Origin: Flavobacteriales bacterium
GTDB lineage: Bacteria; Bacteroidota; Bacteroidia; CAIKAF01
Direction: 5' to 3'
Assembly (NCBI GenBank): GCA_018401695.1
Contig: JAGYKD010000003.1
Span: 62,001-126,000, forward strand
DNA length: 64,000 nucleotides
Part shown: positions 18,621 to 28,374 of the stretch, piece after piece
Position numbering within the stretch: position 1 is the first letter of the stretch
How the letters are laid out: every line of letters starts with the position of its first letter
Notes under the pieces: generated by a model
Database searches by the model: none
Seen by the model: the letters and a program-made list of their open reading frames with translations, nothing else
Told to the model about the DNA's origin: nothing
Translations under genes and position numbers: made by a program

Positions 18621-18771
18621 CGCCCCGATGGAGTCGGAAAGCCCGGAAGTTGGAGGCCCGGCTCGGCTTAGCGGGTGGAGGCTGATTCCATTTGTTTGGA
18701 GAAGCCCCCGCACCGCTTAGCCGGCTGTGGCCTCCAAAGAGGACTTGGAGACGGAAGCGGATAAGGCGCCC
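18621..18771. other. GC-rich structured intergenic element (type 1)
   Basis: Contains CGGAAAGCCCGGAAG (18635-18649), a long imperfect stem, and GAGGACTTGGAGACGG (from 18739). The stem pairs TTGGAGGCC (18650-18658) with GGCCTCCAA (18729-18737) and CGGCTTAGCGG (18664-18674) with CCGCTTAGCCG (18713-18723), the latter with a single central T-T mismatch. It lies in the 402-bp gap between two convergent genes. The rest of the gap (18435-18620, 18772-18836) is AT-richer and shows nothing recognisable. Confidence 0.65.
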
Positions 18772-18836
18772 AAATCTTTAAAATGCCATAAGCTAAACAT
18801 TGGAGTTCCTTGAAGCCTGCTTTTTTAAGTGGGAAA

Positions 18837-19418
18837 TTAGCCGAAATATTCCGGGGCGTTGCCGGGTTTCCATTTGATGTTGCAACCTATGCTCGGTTTT
18901 TGCTCCGAAGGGATTTCGCTTCCTTCCAAGAGGTGTTCCACGGCTTGGGCCAGGTCTGCTCCGGTGACGGGTTGTTCGTTTTTGGGGCGGGCATCATCGA
19001 ATTGGCCGCGGTAAACGCAGGCGAGGGCATCGTCAAAGAGCATGAAATCGGGCGTGCAGGCAGCAAAATAGGCTTTGGCTGTTTCTTGCGCTTCATCGTA
19101 AAGGTAGGGCCATTCAAATCCGAATTCCAAGGCTAGGGCTTTCATTTTTTCGGGGCTGTCTTGGGGATATTTTTCTACATCGTTGCTGGATACAAAGGCA
19201 ATTCCCAGGCCCCTGTCTTGCCATTCGTTGCATAATTCCACCAATTTGGGGAGGATATGAATTACATAGGGGCAGTGGTTGCAAATAAACACCAGCAATA
19301 GGCCTTTTGGACCCACCAGGTCATCGGGGTTCCATTCTAATGGGCCAATGGTATCGGGCAATTCAAAGTTGGGTGCTCTAAATCCCAAAGGAATTTGGTG
19401 TGTAGGTGTAGCAGCCAT
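18837..19418 (-). CDS. Thioredoxin-fold redoxin (peroxiredoxin-like)
   Basis: 193 residues. Thioredoxin-fold protein of the PRX-like group, with the N-terminal PLGFRAPNFELPDT segment, the redox motif FICNHCPYV (CxxC-type: Cys46-Asn-His-Cys49), VSSNDVEKYPQDSPE and the cis-Pro region CTPDFMLFD near residue 115. It probably reduces peroxides or acts as a thiol oxidoreductase in the cytoplasm; no signal peptide is seen. It ends next to the GC-rich element and is followed upstream (12 bp) by pabA/trpG on the same strand. Confidence 0.9.
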   Translation of the reverse strand: MAATPTHQIPLGFRAPNFELPDTIGPLEWNPDDLVGPKGLLLVFICNHCPYVIHILPKLVELCNEWQDRGLGIAFVSSNDVEKYPQDSPEKMKALALEFGFEWPYLYDEAQETAKAYFAACTPDFMLFDDALACVYRGQFDDARPKNEQPVTGADLAQAVEHLLEGSEIPSEQKPSIGCNIKWKPGNAPEYFG

Positions 19419-19430
19419 ATTTTAAGGTTT

Positions 19431-20048
19431 TCAGCTAAGGTACGACCATTGCTTAAGACGGGCATCATGCCCTTGAGGGCAAACGTGGCATAGCCAGTTC
19501 TGCAGCATTTGGAATCCGCCGGGGGTCATGACGGATTCGGGGTGGAATTGGAGTGCGGTCCAGGGTTTGGTTTGATGTACAGCGGCCATGCAGGCTCCAT
19601 CTTTGGTGTGGGCCAGGACTTGCCATTGTCTTGGATGCATTTGTTTAAATGCCCAACTATGGTATCGGCCAATTTGGATGGGCGTTTCTAAACCTTGAAA
19701 CAGCCAATGACTCTCTTGAGCAAGTTGCAAGCGGTCTTCTTGGCCATGGGCCACCACCGGTAGTTGCTCGAGTTGTTCTCCGGTGCATTGGCCCAGGGCT
19801 TGCATGCCTAGGCAAATTCCGAGTACGGGCAAATCGGGAGGCAGTTGATTTAGAATTTCCATTAATCTGCCTGAGGTTTTGGGGAGCCCCGGACCGGGAG
19901 AAAGCACCAGGGCATCGGCTTCAAAAACCTGGTTAAAAGAGGTCGCATCGTTTTGCCAGACCTTACAGGAGCTGTCGCTCAGAACCTCCAGGTAGTGTAC
20001 CAGGTTTCCGGTAAACGAATCGTAGTTATCGATGAGGTGCAACTGCAT
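19431..20048 (-). CDS. pabA: Glutamine amidotransferase, PabA/TrpG
   Basis: 205 residues from the ATG at 20048 (MQLHLIDNYDSFTGNLVHYL). Class I glutamine amidotransferase that supplies ammonia to chorismate for 4-amino-4-deoxychorismate (folate) or anthranilate (tryptophan). The catalytic Cys is in LGICLGMQALGQ and the His/Glu pair in LQFHPESVMTPGG. The LSPGPGLPKTSG oxyanion strand is normal. No pabB, trpE or trp operon gene is nearby, so the choice between PabA and TrpG rests on the absence of trp genes and is uncertain. It overlaps the upstream membrane-protein gene by 23 bp. Confidence 0.9.
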   Translation of the reverse strand: MQLHLIDNYDSFTGNLVHYLEVLSDSSCKVWQNDATSFNQVFEADALVLSPGPGLPKTSGRLMEILNQLPPDLPVLGICLGMQALGQCTGEQLEQLPVVAHGQEDRLQLAQESHWLFQGLETPIQIGRYHSWAFKQMHPRQWQVLAHTKDGACMAAVHQTKPWTALQFHPESVMTPGGFQMLQNWLCHVCPQGHDARLKQWSYLS

Positions 20049-20460
20049 GCTTGTAGTGCAAATAAAGCCAGAGGGGGCCAAAGGCATTAGCGGCCATTAA
20101 AAAAGCCAAAAGGGTAGGGGCGAAGGCTCCGTCTTTCATGGCGGGCAACACGCGGGTTAAGTGTTCGCTCATTAAAGGCCAAAGGTAAAGCCATGCGGTG
20201 ATTTCGAGCCCTTTGCCCAAAAGAAAGAGCCTCCACCATTTTTGTTGTGGGTTTCTCCAATAAGACCACAGAAAGGCAAGGGTTGCCAGGCTAACCAAAA
20301 AAAGTAGGGCAATGGGTAGGCGGACATCGGCGAGGCCAATACCCAAATAAAAGTCCAGGTTCACATGCATGAACCTAAAAAAGTAAAGGTAAAGTCCCAG
20401 CATGGGGACTTTACCTAAAGCTAATAGGATTGCGGAAAAAGGCCGCCTTTTGGGTTGCAT
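20026..20460 (-). CDS. Small four-helix membrane protein, unknown
   Basis: 144 residues with about four hydrophobic segments (AILLALGKVPMLGLYLYFF; LPIALLFLVSLATLAFLW; ITAWLYLWPLM; LLAFLMAANAFGPLWLYLHY) and short basic loops. No family was recognised. Its end overlaps the pabA start, and it follows another small membrane protein by one base, so the three are probably one transcript. Confidence 0.75.
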   Translation of the reverse strand: MQPKRRPFSAILLALGKVPMLGLYLYFFRFMHVNLDFYLGIGLADVRLPIALLFLVSLATLAFLWSYWRNPQQKWWRLFLLGKGLEITAWLYLWPLMSEHLTRVLPAMKDGAFAPTLLAFLMAANAFGPLWLYLHYKHAVAPHR

Positions 20461-20461
20461 A

Positions 20462-20926
20462 TTAATTCACGAACCGTTTGCGGGAGGTAAGGTATAGGAT
20501 AGGGAAGAGGGATTTTCCAAAGAGTGCAATTAAAATTCCGGCAATCATAACACTTTCGGAGGCTGAAGCCATAGAACGGCTAATTTGAGCCATGGTGATT
20601 TTCATCATGCTCACCTGAAAGTCAAAAGTGACCAAAGAGCTTATGATGGTTAAAAGAATAATAACCGCCTTGCTGAACATATACAGATTAAACCCTTTTT
20701 GTTTGAGTTTAATCATTTGAATAGCTGCAATAATCATTACCACATTCAAAATTGGACTTAATAAGGATACGATTTTTGAAAAAGTGGGGATCATTGGGTT
20801 GGCCAAATTTGCCCAACCAATTAATCCAAAAAGTGCGCCTAAGCTTTGAAAGATAATGGTCATTACAATCAATGCCATAAGGCCTCCGGAGGCTTTTTCT
20901 TGCTCTGTTAAATTGATTTGTTCCAT
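20462..20926 (-). CDS. Small membrane protein, unknown
   Basis: 154 residues. A short hydrophilic N-terminus (MEQINLTEQEKASGG) is followed by about four hydrophobic helices (LMALIVMTIIFQSLGALFGL; IVSLLSPILNVVMIIAAIQMI; AVIILLTIISSLVTF; MIAGILIALFGKSLFPILYL). It resembles DUF2569-like membrane proteins in size and layout, but no signature allows a firm call. It is the first gene of the group with the next membrane protein and pabA. Confidence 0.75.
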   Translation of the reverse strand: MEQINLTEQEKASGGLMALIVMTIIFQSLGALFGLIGWANLANPMIPTFSKIVSLLSPILNVVMIIAAIQMIKLKQKGFNLYMFSKAVIILLTIISSLVTFDFQVSMMKITMAQISRSMASASESVMIAGILIALFGKSLFPILYLTSRKRFVN

Positions 20927-21134
20927 AGCTGTTAATTTCTAACGAATTTAGGAGAATATTTTTTGGATTTTTGGTTTCTTTTTGTGCTTTTAACCAACAA
21001 AGTATCAGCAAGAATTTAGCGGATGCACCCCGCTTGTCCAAAAGGTGGCCGGTTCTAAAGCATTTACCCAGCTGTTCATCAACTGCCAACAAAGGCCTGG
21101 AGTGGCACCAAGGCATAGCCCAACCCACAGAAAT

Positions 21135-22849
21135 TTAATGGAACTGCTCATGGACTCCTAACCAAAGTTTGCGTAGGTGCATTTGGCCGGCATTTAGCTT
21201 TTTCATGGATTCGAATTCAGGCACAGCAAAGTACTTGGAGGCGTCGGCCTCCATTTCTACCTCAAAAGAAATACCCAAGCGTTTAAAGGTATATCTTGCT
21301 TTGCCCGGCATGAGTTCGGGTTGGCCGGCTTCCCAAACATCGCCAAAGCGCAAACCGGCGCGGGCTGCCGGGCTATCTGTGGCTACTTCCACTATTTTGT
21401 TTCGTGTGGTATCGAACCTAATGCCTAAATTATGTTCCCAAATACCCCAGGGGAAAGCGTAGCTTAAGGTATAACCCATTGCTTCCAAAGAGCTTTCAAG
21501 CAATTCGTCCAAGCCCTTTCTTTGCTTAAGTACTTCATTCAAATACCAAGACGAATCCTTTTCTGATACCCGCTCAATTTCTGCAAGGTAATCGGATAGG
21601 GTATAGCCATTTTTCCGAAGGGCCGGATGGGCATATAAGTGCTTCATTAGCCCTTGAATTCCTCCGGCTTTGGGGTTTTCGCTCAATAGTTTAATGTCTA
21701 AGATAAAGGCGGCCAACGCTCCGTCGCTGTAGATGGACATTCTTCGGCCTCTAGCTCCATTTCCGTATCCATCAATCCAAGTGCTGTTGCCGGCTTCCAA
21801 CAAATCCATGGCCAATCGCCCGGGGTTAAACTTATGCCTTTGCCACCATGTGCTCAGGTCTTTAAGTGCTTTTGATTCGTCAAAAAGACCGCATCTTACC
21901 AGAGCCATTTCGCCCATATAGGTAGTTACACCTTCTGCCATAAGCGCCAAGGGCTCCGGAGCTTCTCGGTGCAAAGGATAAGGTACCCAAGATGCCGGTC
22001 GTAATCTCTTTACGTTCCAGGCATGGTAAAACTCATGGGAGAATAAGGACAAAAGCTCCTCATAACCTTCTTCACCTAGGCTTTTATCGGGCCCAAGTAC
22101 ACATAGATTATTGGTTTCGTGTTCCACCCCGTGGTGTGCTTTTTGCCTTGTGGTTTGCAGCAAGAAGCGGTAGGATTCCACATCCATTCCCCCAAAGGCA
22201 TTCCATTGCCATTGACAACAGAGCCCAAGATCTTTAGCAATTCGCTCTTTGTCTACGGGGAAATTTCCAAAAACCAATAAAGAAATGGAACTTGGCGTGC
22301 CCGGGATATCTATGGAAAGTACATTTGGACCGGCCAAAAAGGGCTCGTCTACCAGTCGGTCAAAGCTACAGGCTTCAAGAACGACGGTGTTTTCCTTCCG
22401 ATGCGCCTCAAGGCCCGTAGTAAATGACCACTCCTCAGGAATCTCGACTTCAAGACTGCAAGAAATTTGTGGCTCAGAGAGGGGCATAATGCAAGCCTGT
22501 ATGGGGTTTATTTGCAAGCGTCCTTCCCTAGTTCGGGGATCTGCATAACAACTGCCGGCATTCAACTCCCCTGCCCAGATTTCGTAGCGTATGCACAGTT
22601 CAGATTCCCTCCACACAAAATTCTTTTGGTCTAAGGTTTCCGCAAATAAAGGCTCCCCTTTAGGAGTAAAGGCCTGTAGGCCTCTTACCAATTTTTCAAA
22701 ATTACCTGCTTCGTATCGGCCCGGTCGCCAAAAAGGAAACCTAAAGGTTCTTGCCTTTTCCTTTTAAACAAAAAATGGGCTTCGACCTTTAAGTAGTCGC
22801 TGTTTTGTCCCTCTTGCATGCCTATTCTATAGACTACACCTTCCTTCAT
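21135..22849 (-). CDS. M61 family metallopeptidase with PDZ domain, frameshifted
   Basis: The main frame (21135-22691 and open a little further upstream) holds the M61 catalytic domain with the zinc motif FSHEFYHAWNVKRLRP, the VTTYMGEMALVRCG helix carrying the third ligand, and a C-terminal PDZ domain (IVEVATDSPAARAGLRFGD). Upstream, the conserved FPFWRPGRYEAGNFEKLVRG is in frame but an in-frame TAA cuts it off; the true N-terminus (MQEGQNSDYLKVEAHFLFK, from 22819, or MKEGVVY from 22849) is in another frame. One missing A in the A4 run (T4 at 22762-22765 on the plus strand) joins them. Glycyl-aminopeptidase-type activity is known in the family. Probable sequencing error. Confidence 0.85.
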
Positions 22850-22970
22850 ACATCGAAAGTACCTATTTCTTACCTTTTGCTGACAGAAACAACGGCTTCA
22901 CAAGCTCCAAGCCATTAGAAAGGAACTTGGTTAAAATGTGTATTTTCGTGCCAGCTAAAAAAATGAAGGT

Positions 22971-24358
22971 ATGCAATTTGATGTACTTGTTATAGGAAGT
23001 GGTCCCGGAGGTTATGTGGCAGCCATTAGGGCAGCCCAATTAGGACTTAAAACCGCGGTTGTTGAGCGCGAAAGCCTAGGAGGTATTTGCCTCAACTGGG
23101 GTTGTATACCAACCAAAGCGCTATTAAAAAGTGCTCAGGTATACGATTATATTAAGCATGCCGGCGATTATGGAATCAAAGTAAAAGAGGCGGAAGTTGC
23201 CTTCGACGACATGATTAAGCGCTCACGCGAAGTGGCGGGAGGCATGAGTAAAGGGGTACAATTCCTCATGCGCAAAAACAAGATTGAGGTTCTTATGGGG
23301 CAAGGAAAGGTAGCCGGACCCAATAAAGTGGAGGTTACCGGTGCGGACAATAAGCAGACCGTTTACCAGGCCCAGCATATTATTTTAGCTACAGGCGCCC
23401 GTTCCAGAACCCTTCCCAACATTCCTCAAGACGGTAAAAAATCATTGGTTATCGGGAAGCCATGACCCTAACCGAGCAACCCAAACGCATGGTGGTTGTA
23501 GGAAGTGGGGCTATTGGTTCTGAGTTTTCATATTTCTATAACGCTATTGGAACTGAGGTTACTCTAGTTGAATATTTGCCGCGCATTTTGCCCGCCGAAG
23601 ACGAAGAAAGCTCCAAAACCATGGAGAAGATTTTTAAAAAACAAGGCATTGATGTGCGCACAGGCACTACGGTAGAAAAGGCAGAAATTAAAGGCAAGGA
23701 GGTGGAAGTCCACCTAGACAAAGGAGGTAAGAAAGAAGTAATCAAAGCCGATGTGGTATTGTCTGCTGTTGGCGTAGTCGCCAATATCGAAGATTTAGGT
23801 TTGGAGCAATTGGGCATTAAAACCGAGCAGGGCAAAGTGCCGGTAGATGCTTTTTACCAAACCAATATTCCCGGGGTTTATGCCATTGGAGATATGATTC
23901 CGGGCCCCGCATTAGCCCACTTAGCCTCGCATGAAGCCATTGTTTGTGTCGAAAAAATTGCCGGCAAAAATCCGCAAGCTATAGATTACAACAACATTCC
24001 GGGTTGTACCTATACCTATCCTGAGGTTGCCTCCGTTGGATATACCGAGCAGTCTGCTAAAGAAGCAGGCTATACCATTAAGGTGGGTAAGTTTCCTTTT
24101 AGTGCTTCGGGTAAAGCAAGTGCTGCAGGTGCTAAAGATGGTTTCGTAAAATTGATTTTTGACGAAAAATATGGAGAGCTGCTGGGAGCGCACATGGTAG
24201 GAGCTAATGTAACCGAGATGATTGCCGAGGTGGTAGCGGCGCGGAAACTAGAAACTACCGGACACGAAATCATTACAACAGTTCACCCGCATCCCACCAT
24301 GTCCGAAGCTGTTATGGAAGCTGCAGCGGCTGCGTATGGTGAGGTAATTCACCTTTGA
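22971..24358 (+). CDS. lpd: Dihydrolipoamide dehydrogenase, one frameshift
   Basis: Two pieces, 22971-23465 and 23462-24358, join if the A6 run at 23436-23441 is A7, giving DGKKIIGYREAMTLTEQ. E3 of 2-oxoacid dehydrogenase complexes: FAD-binding GSGPGGYVAAIRAAQLG at the N-terminus, redox-active disulfide GGICLNWGCIPTK, NAD-binding VVVGSGAIGSEFSYF, FAD-binding YAIGDMIPGPALAH, and the C-terminal active-site VHPHPTMSEAV. It would serve the PDH complex encoded at 12-15 kb. Next to asnB-like gene but unrelated to it. The single-base loss in a homopolymer suggests error. Confidence 0.92.
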
Positions 24359-24369
24359 CCTAAGGCCTC

Positions 24370-26256
24370 ATGTGTGGAATTAGTGGGGCGTGTTTTATAG
24401 AGCGACCGCAAAGGGAACTCATGGAGGCCTCGCTGCAAAAGCTGGCCCGAAGAGGTCCTGATTTTTCTAAGCAGGTAGAGGTTGGGTCCTGGCTTTTTGG
24501 GCACGCCCGCCTTTCTATTTTGGACACTTCTACTGCGGCTCATCAGCCCATTGCCGATGAGTCGGGGCGGTATTGGCTGGTATTCAACGGAGAAATTTAC
24601 AATTTCAAAGAAATTAGAGATAAGCTAAGGGCTAAGGGCTTTAGTTTTTCTTCGAGTGGCGATACCGAGGTTTTGCTCAAAGGGTTAGTGGCTTGGGGGG
24701 AGGATTTGCTTCCTCTGCTCAATGGTTTTTTTGCTTTTGCATTTTATGATGCTCAAAAGGAGGATCTTCTGTTGGTTCGCGATCGAATGGGCATTAAGCC
24801 GCTTTGGTATAGCCAAAACAAAGGAGGCTTTTTCTTTGCTTCGGAACAAAAAGCCCTGTATCCCTATGGGGTGGCCAAAGAGTTAAACCCCTTGTCCTTA
24901 CGGATGTACTTTCGCATGGGCTATATTCCCGGGGCTGCAGGCGTATTCAAAGAAGTATACCAATTGCTTCCGGGACATTTAATGCGTGTTCGAAACGGAA
25001 AGCCAAGCCAACCAACCGCATGGTATCGCTTGCCCGAAACTCGAACAGGTTTTTTGTTTCAGCCAAATTCATGGAACGAGGCTTGCCATCAGGTGAGGGA
25101 GTTGACCGAAGCTGCTGTTCGCGACCGCCTGGTTTCGGATGTGCCTTTGGGAAGTTTTTTAAGCGGAGGAATAGACTCTTCGGTAGTGGTGGCTGCTGCT
25201 AGTCAGTATACCGACAACCTACATACTTTTTCCATTGGCTTCAAGGATCAACCGTATTTTGATGAGACCAGGTATGCCGAAGAGGTCGCCTTAAAATTCA
25301 ATACCAACCACCGGGTATTTAGCCTTAGCAGCCATGATTTATTGGCCGAAGTAGACCATATGTTGGACTACTTGGATATGCCCTTTGGTGACAGCTCGGC
25401 TTTGCCTGTGTATATTTTGAGTAAGGAAACTTCCAAGCATGTTACGGTGGCTTTATCCGGCGATGGAGGCGATGAACTATTTAGTGGTTACCATAAGCAC
25501 CGCGGGGAATGGCTGGCAAGAAAGCATAAAAACAAATTAGCCGCCTTACAGTGGATGTTGCCTATTTTGAACCTTTTGCCTTCTTCTCGGCATAGCAGCT
25601 TAGGGAATAAAATCAGGCAAATGAAAAAGCTCCTGAAGGCAGGCACGCTTTCGCCTTTTGAACGTTACCGCCTTTTGGCCGGTGTAGGATTGGACCGCTG
25701 GCCTGAACAACTTTTACGTGCACCGGCAGCTTTAGAAGAAGAGCGGAACTTTCTCCTGGATTTACTAGGTGACTTTCCAAACCCGGGCAGCCTAAACGAC
25801 GTATTGCGTGCCGACCTATCTATGGTTTTGCCTTACGATATGCTCACAAAAGTAGATTTAATGAGCATGGCGCATAGTTTAGAGGTGCGTGTGCCCTTGC
25901 TAGACTACCGCTTGGTAGATTTTGTTCACAGCTTGCCCCAAGCGTTTAAAATGGACGGACGCCAGAAGAAAAAGTTATTGATTGCCGCCTTTTCTGACCT
26001 TCTGCCCGAGGCTGTATATAATAGACCCAAAAAGGGCTTTGAAGTTCCTCTTTTGGATTGGTTTAGAGGCCCTATGGAACAAAGGCTTAAAACTACCTTG
26101 GATTTGGAAAAAATTGAGGCTCAAGGCATACTAAACGCTAAACCTGTGGCCAACTTGCTTGACCGTTTACATGCTCCAAACCCCGGAGAACTTCATTTTA
26201 AACTTTGGACCTTGATTGTTTGGCAAAGTTTTTATGATCAACATGTTGCAGATTGA
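24370..26256 (+). CDS. asnB: Asparagine synthase-type amidotransferase (EPS locus)
   Basis: 628 residues. N-terminal class II glutaminase domain with catalytic Cys2 (MCGISGACF), RGPDF and FNGEIYNF; C-terminal ATP-pyrophosphatase domain with the PP-loop SFLSGGIDSSVV (~residue 265) and SGDGGDELFSGY. Classic AsnB makes asparagine from aspartate and glutamine. This subtype, about 620-630 residues and placed at the head of a polysaccharide locus, is often thought to amidate sugar carboxyl groups. The five downstream genes on the same strand are exopolysaccharide genes, supporting that role by context only. Starts 11 bp after lpd. Confidence 0.9.
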   Translation: MCGISGACFIERPQRELMEASLQKLARRGPDFSKQVEVGSWLFGHARLSILDTSTAAHQPIADESGRYWLVFNGEIYNFKEIRDKLRAKGFSFSSSGDTEVLLKGLVAWGEDLLPLLNGFFAFAFYDAQKEDLLLVRDRMGIKPLWYSQNKGGFFFASEQKALYPYGVAKELNPLSLRMYFRMGYIPGAAGVFKEVYQLLPGHLMRVRNGKPSQPTAWYRLPETRTGFLFQPNSWNEACHQVRELTEAAVRDRLVSDVPLGSFLSGGIDSSVVVAAASQYTDNLHTFSIGFKDQPYFDETRYAEEVALKFNTNHRVFSLSSHDLLAEVDHMLDYLDMPFGDSSALPVYILSKETSKHVTVALSGDGGDELFSGYHKHRGEWLARKHKNKLAALQWMLPILNLLPSSRHSSLGNKIRQMKKLLKAGTLSPFERYRLLAGVGLDRWPEQLLRAPAALEEERNFLLDLLGDFPNPGSLNDVLRADLSMVLPYDMLTKVDLMSMAHSLEVRVPLLDYRLVDFVHSLPQAFKMDGRQKKKLLIAAFSDLLPEAVYNRPKKGFEVPLLDWFRGPMEQRLKTTLDLEKIEAQGILNAKPVANLLDRLHAPNPGELHFKLWTLIVWQSFYDQHVAD

Positions 26257-26330
26257 ATTTCGCTTTTTTAGGGGAATAATAGGTTAACTCCATTTTTTGG
26301 AATATTTTTGTTGAAAACTAATCCTTCTCT

Positions 26331-27548
26331 ATGCCTAAAGTTCTCCGAATAATAAATCGGTTTAATTTAGGTGGGCCCACGTACAATGCGGCTTATCTAA
26401 CTAAACATCTGGGAGAGGAATACAGAACGGTATTGATTGGAGGAGATAAGGAAGAAAACGAAGACTCTTCGGATTTCATCTTAAAACAAATTGGGGTTAA
26501 GCCTATTTTGATTCCCGAAATGCGTCGCTCCATTAGTTACAACAGCGACATCCGGGCCTATTATAAAATTAAGCACATCATAGATCGGTTCAAACCCGAT
26601 ATTGTACATACCCATGCCAGTAAGGCCGGTAGCTTGGGAAGAATGGCCGCAAGAAATGCGGGAGTCCCTGTAATTGTGCATACCTTTCACGGACATGTGT
26701 TCCATTCTTATTTTGGCAAAACCAAAACTACCATATACAAGCAAATTGAACGGCGGTTGGCTAAGGCCTCCACACGAATAATAGCCTTGTCAGAAAAGCA
26801 AAAATCGGAGCTGTGCCAAGAGCATCGCATTTGTTCGCCGGAAAAAATTTCGGTGATTCCTCTTGGTTTTGATTTACAAAGGTTTCAAGAAAACAAAGAG
26901 CAAAAGCGCAAGGCTTTTAGAACCAAGTACCATGTTGCCGACGATGAGGTTGCAATTGGCATTGTAGGAAGGTTGGTTCCGGTAAAGAACCATGATTTCT
27001 TTCTGATGGCCATAAAGAAGGTGCTTGACCACAAACCAGGAAAAGTGAAAGCCTTTATTGTAGGCGACGGAGAACGTAAAGACGATTTGATGATGTTGGC
27101 CGGCCAACTCGATATTCCCTTTTCTGTAGGTGCCGACAATTCGGCCGGAAAACCCCTGGTTTTTACGAGTTGGGAAAAGCAAGTAGATGTGGTGAACGCT
27201 GGCTTGGATATTGTTTGCCTCACCTCACTCAACGAGGGCACGCCCGTGAGTTTAATAGAGGCCCAAGCTTCGGGTAAGCCGGTGGTTTCAACTCAGGTGG
27301 GTGGCATAGAAAATGTGGTGTTGCCCAACCAAACGGCTCTGTTGTCCCCAAAAGACGATTTAGAGCTTTTCTCCAGAAACCTATTGCAACTCATCGTTTC
27401 TCCCGAAGAACGCGAAATGCTTGGACAACAAGGTTGGGATTGGGTTTCGGATCGCTTTCATTATACACGGCTTGTGAAAGATATGCGCAATCTTTATGAA
27501 GAACTGCTCTTGAAGCAAAGTTCCAGCCTTCATCATAAGGTTTTGTAA
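26331..27548 (+). CDS. GT4-family glycosyltransferase
   Basis: 405 residues. GT-B fold: N-terminal Rossmann-like half with NRFNLGGPTYNAAYL (acceptor side) and DIVHTHASKAGSLGRMAARN, HTFHGHVFHSYFG, and the nucleotide-sugar half with IGIVGRLVPVKNHDFFL, and the EX7E-type motif NEGTPVSLIEAQASGKPVVS. It transfers a sugar from a nucleotide donor with retained configuration; the sugar cannot be predicted. It lies between the amidotransferase and the Wza-type exporter, so it probably builds the same polysaccharide. Confidence 0.92.
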   Translation: MPKVLRIINRFNLGGPTYNAAYLTKHLGEEYRTVLIGGDKEENEDSSDFILKQIGVKPILIPEMRRSISYNSDIRAYYKIKHIIDRFKPDIVHTHASKAGSLGRMAARNAGVPVIVHTFHGHVFHSYFGKTKTTIYKQIERRLAKASTRIIALSEKQKSELCQEHRICSPEKISVIPLGFDLQRFQENKEQKRKAFRTKYHVADDEVAIGIVGRLVPVKNHDFFLMAIKKVLDHKPGKVKAFIVGDGERKDDLMMLAGQLDIPFSVGADNSAGKPLVFTSWEKQVDVVNAGLDIVCLTSLNEGTPVSLIEAQASGKPVVSTQVGGIENVVLPNQTALLSPKDDLELFSRNLLQLIVSPEEREMLGQQGWDWVSDRFHYTRLVKDMRNLYEELLLKQSSSLHHKVL

Positions 27549-27560
27549 TTTGCTGTTTAC

Positions 27561-27592
27561 TTGGGCTTCAGCCGCTGTTTTTACTACCTTTG
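27561..27592 (+). promoter_or_regulatory. Promoter TTG-N21-TACCTTTG before the exporter gene
   Basis: TTG at 27561-27563 and TACCTTTG at 27585-27592 flank 21 nt. The predicted transcription start (~27597) lies downstream of the first possible TTG start codon at 27561, so the GTG at 27609 is the better start for the exporter gene. Confidence 0.6.
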
Positions 27593-27608
27593 CCCGAAAC
27601 ACGTTGAG

Positions 27609-28373
27609 GTGAGATTTCCGTTTATACTTTTTGGGGGCTTGGCCATGTTGCTGTTTGCGTGCAAAGCCATGAACCCTAGTATTATGCTTAGAACCCCTAA
27701 GGATTTTCAATACGATGCGTTTCCTCAACAGCCCGATTCTTCGTATCGAATTGCTCCAAACGACCGATTTTCCATGCAAATTTTGGGAGATGGTGGAGAA
27801 CTTTACCTCAATTTAAGACGTGGCGGCCAAACCATGAATTTTAATCAACTCGATGTTTTGGTAGAATACGATGGTATGGCAAAACTCCCTGTGCTTGGTC
27901 GTGTTCCTTTAGAAGGCCTAACCACACGCGAAGCCGAAATCTATATAGAAGACCTGTTCGAACAAACAGAAATCAACCGGCCCTACGTAACCATTCATGT
28001 AACAAATCGGCAGGTCATTATTTTTCCGGGAACCGGAAGCAATGCCCAAGTTGTGCCCTTTGCACGCGAAAATATGAACCTTTTTGAGGCTTTGGCTCAG
28101 GTAGGTGGAATCAACACCTTAGGTCGGGCCGACAAAATTAAACTTATTCGAGGCGAATTTAAAAACCCGCAAGTCTACCTCATTGACCTTTCCACCATTG
28201 ACGGAATGAAACACGCGGACTTGTCTTTACAAGCCAACGATGTCATTTATGTAGAGCCTAGAAGGCGACCCGTAGAACTCTTCCTTCAAAGTATTCAACC
28301 TTATTTGGCAACACTCACCGCTCTCATGAGCGTAGCAACTACAGTTATTGTGGTTCAAACGCTAAGCAATTGA
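27609..28373 (+). CDS. Polysaccharide export lipoprotein (Wza/OPX type)
   Basis: 254 residues from the GTG at 27609. This start gives a clean lipoprotein signal peptide (RFPFILFGGLAMLLFAC, lipobox LFAC), whereas a start at 27561 adds a Cys/Tyr-rich stretch upstream of the promoter. The mature part has a polysaccharide export domain (SYRIAPNDRFSMQIL, DVLVEYDGMAKLPVLGRVPLEG, TREAEIYIEDLF) and a SLBB-like domain (NLFEALAQVGGINTLGRADKIKLIRG), then a hydrophobic C-terminal segment (YLATLTALMSVATTVIVV). Outer-membrane exporter partner of the kinase encoded 1 bp downstream. Confidence 0.92.
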   Translation: MRFPFILFGGLAMLLFACKAMNPSIMLRTPKDFQYDAFPQQPDSSYRIAPNDRFSMQILGDGGELYLNLRRGGQTMNFNQLDVLVEYDGMAKLPVLGRVPLEGLTTREAEIYIEDLFEQTEINRPYVTIHVTNRQVIIFPGTGSNAQVVPFARENMNLFEALAQVGGINTLGRADKIKLIRGEFKNPQVYLIDLSTIDGMKHADLSLQANDVIYVEPRRRPVELFLQSIQPYLATLTALMSVATTVIVVQTLSN

Positions 28374-28374
28374 T

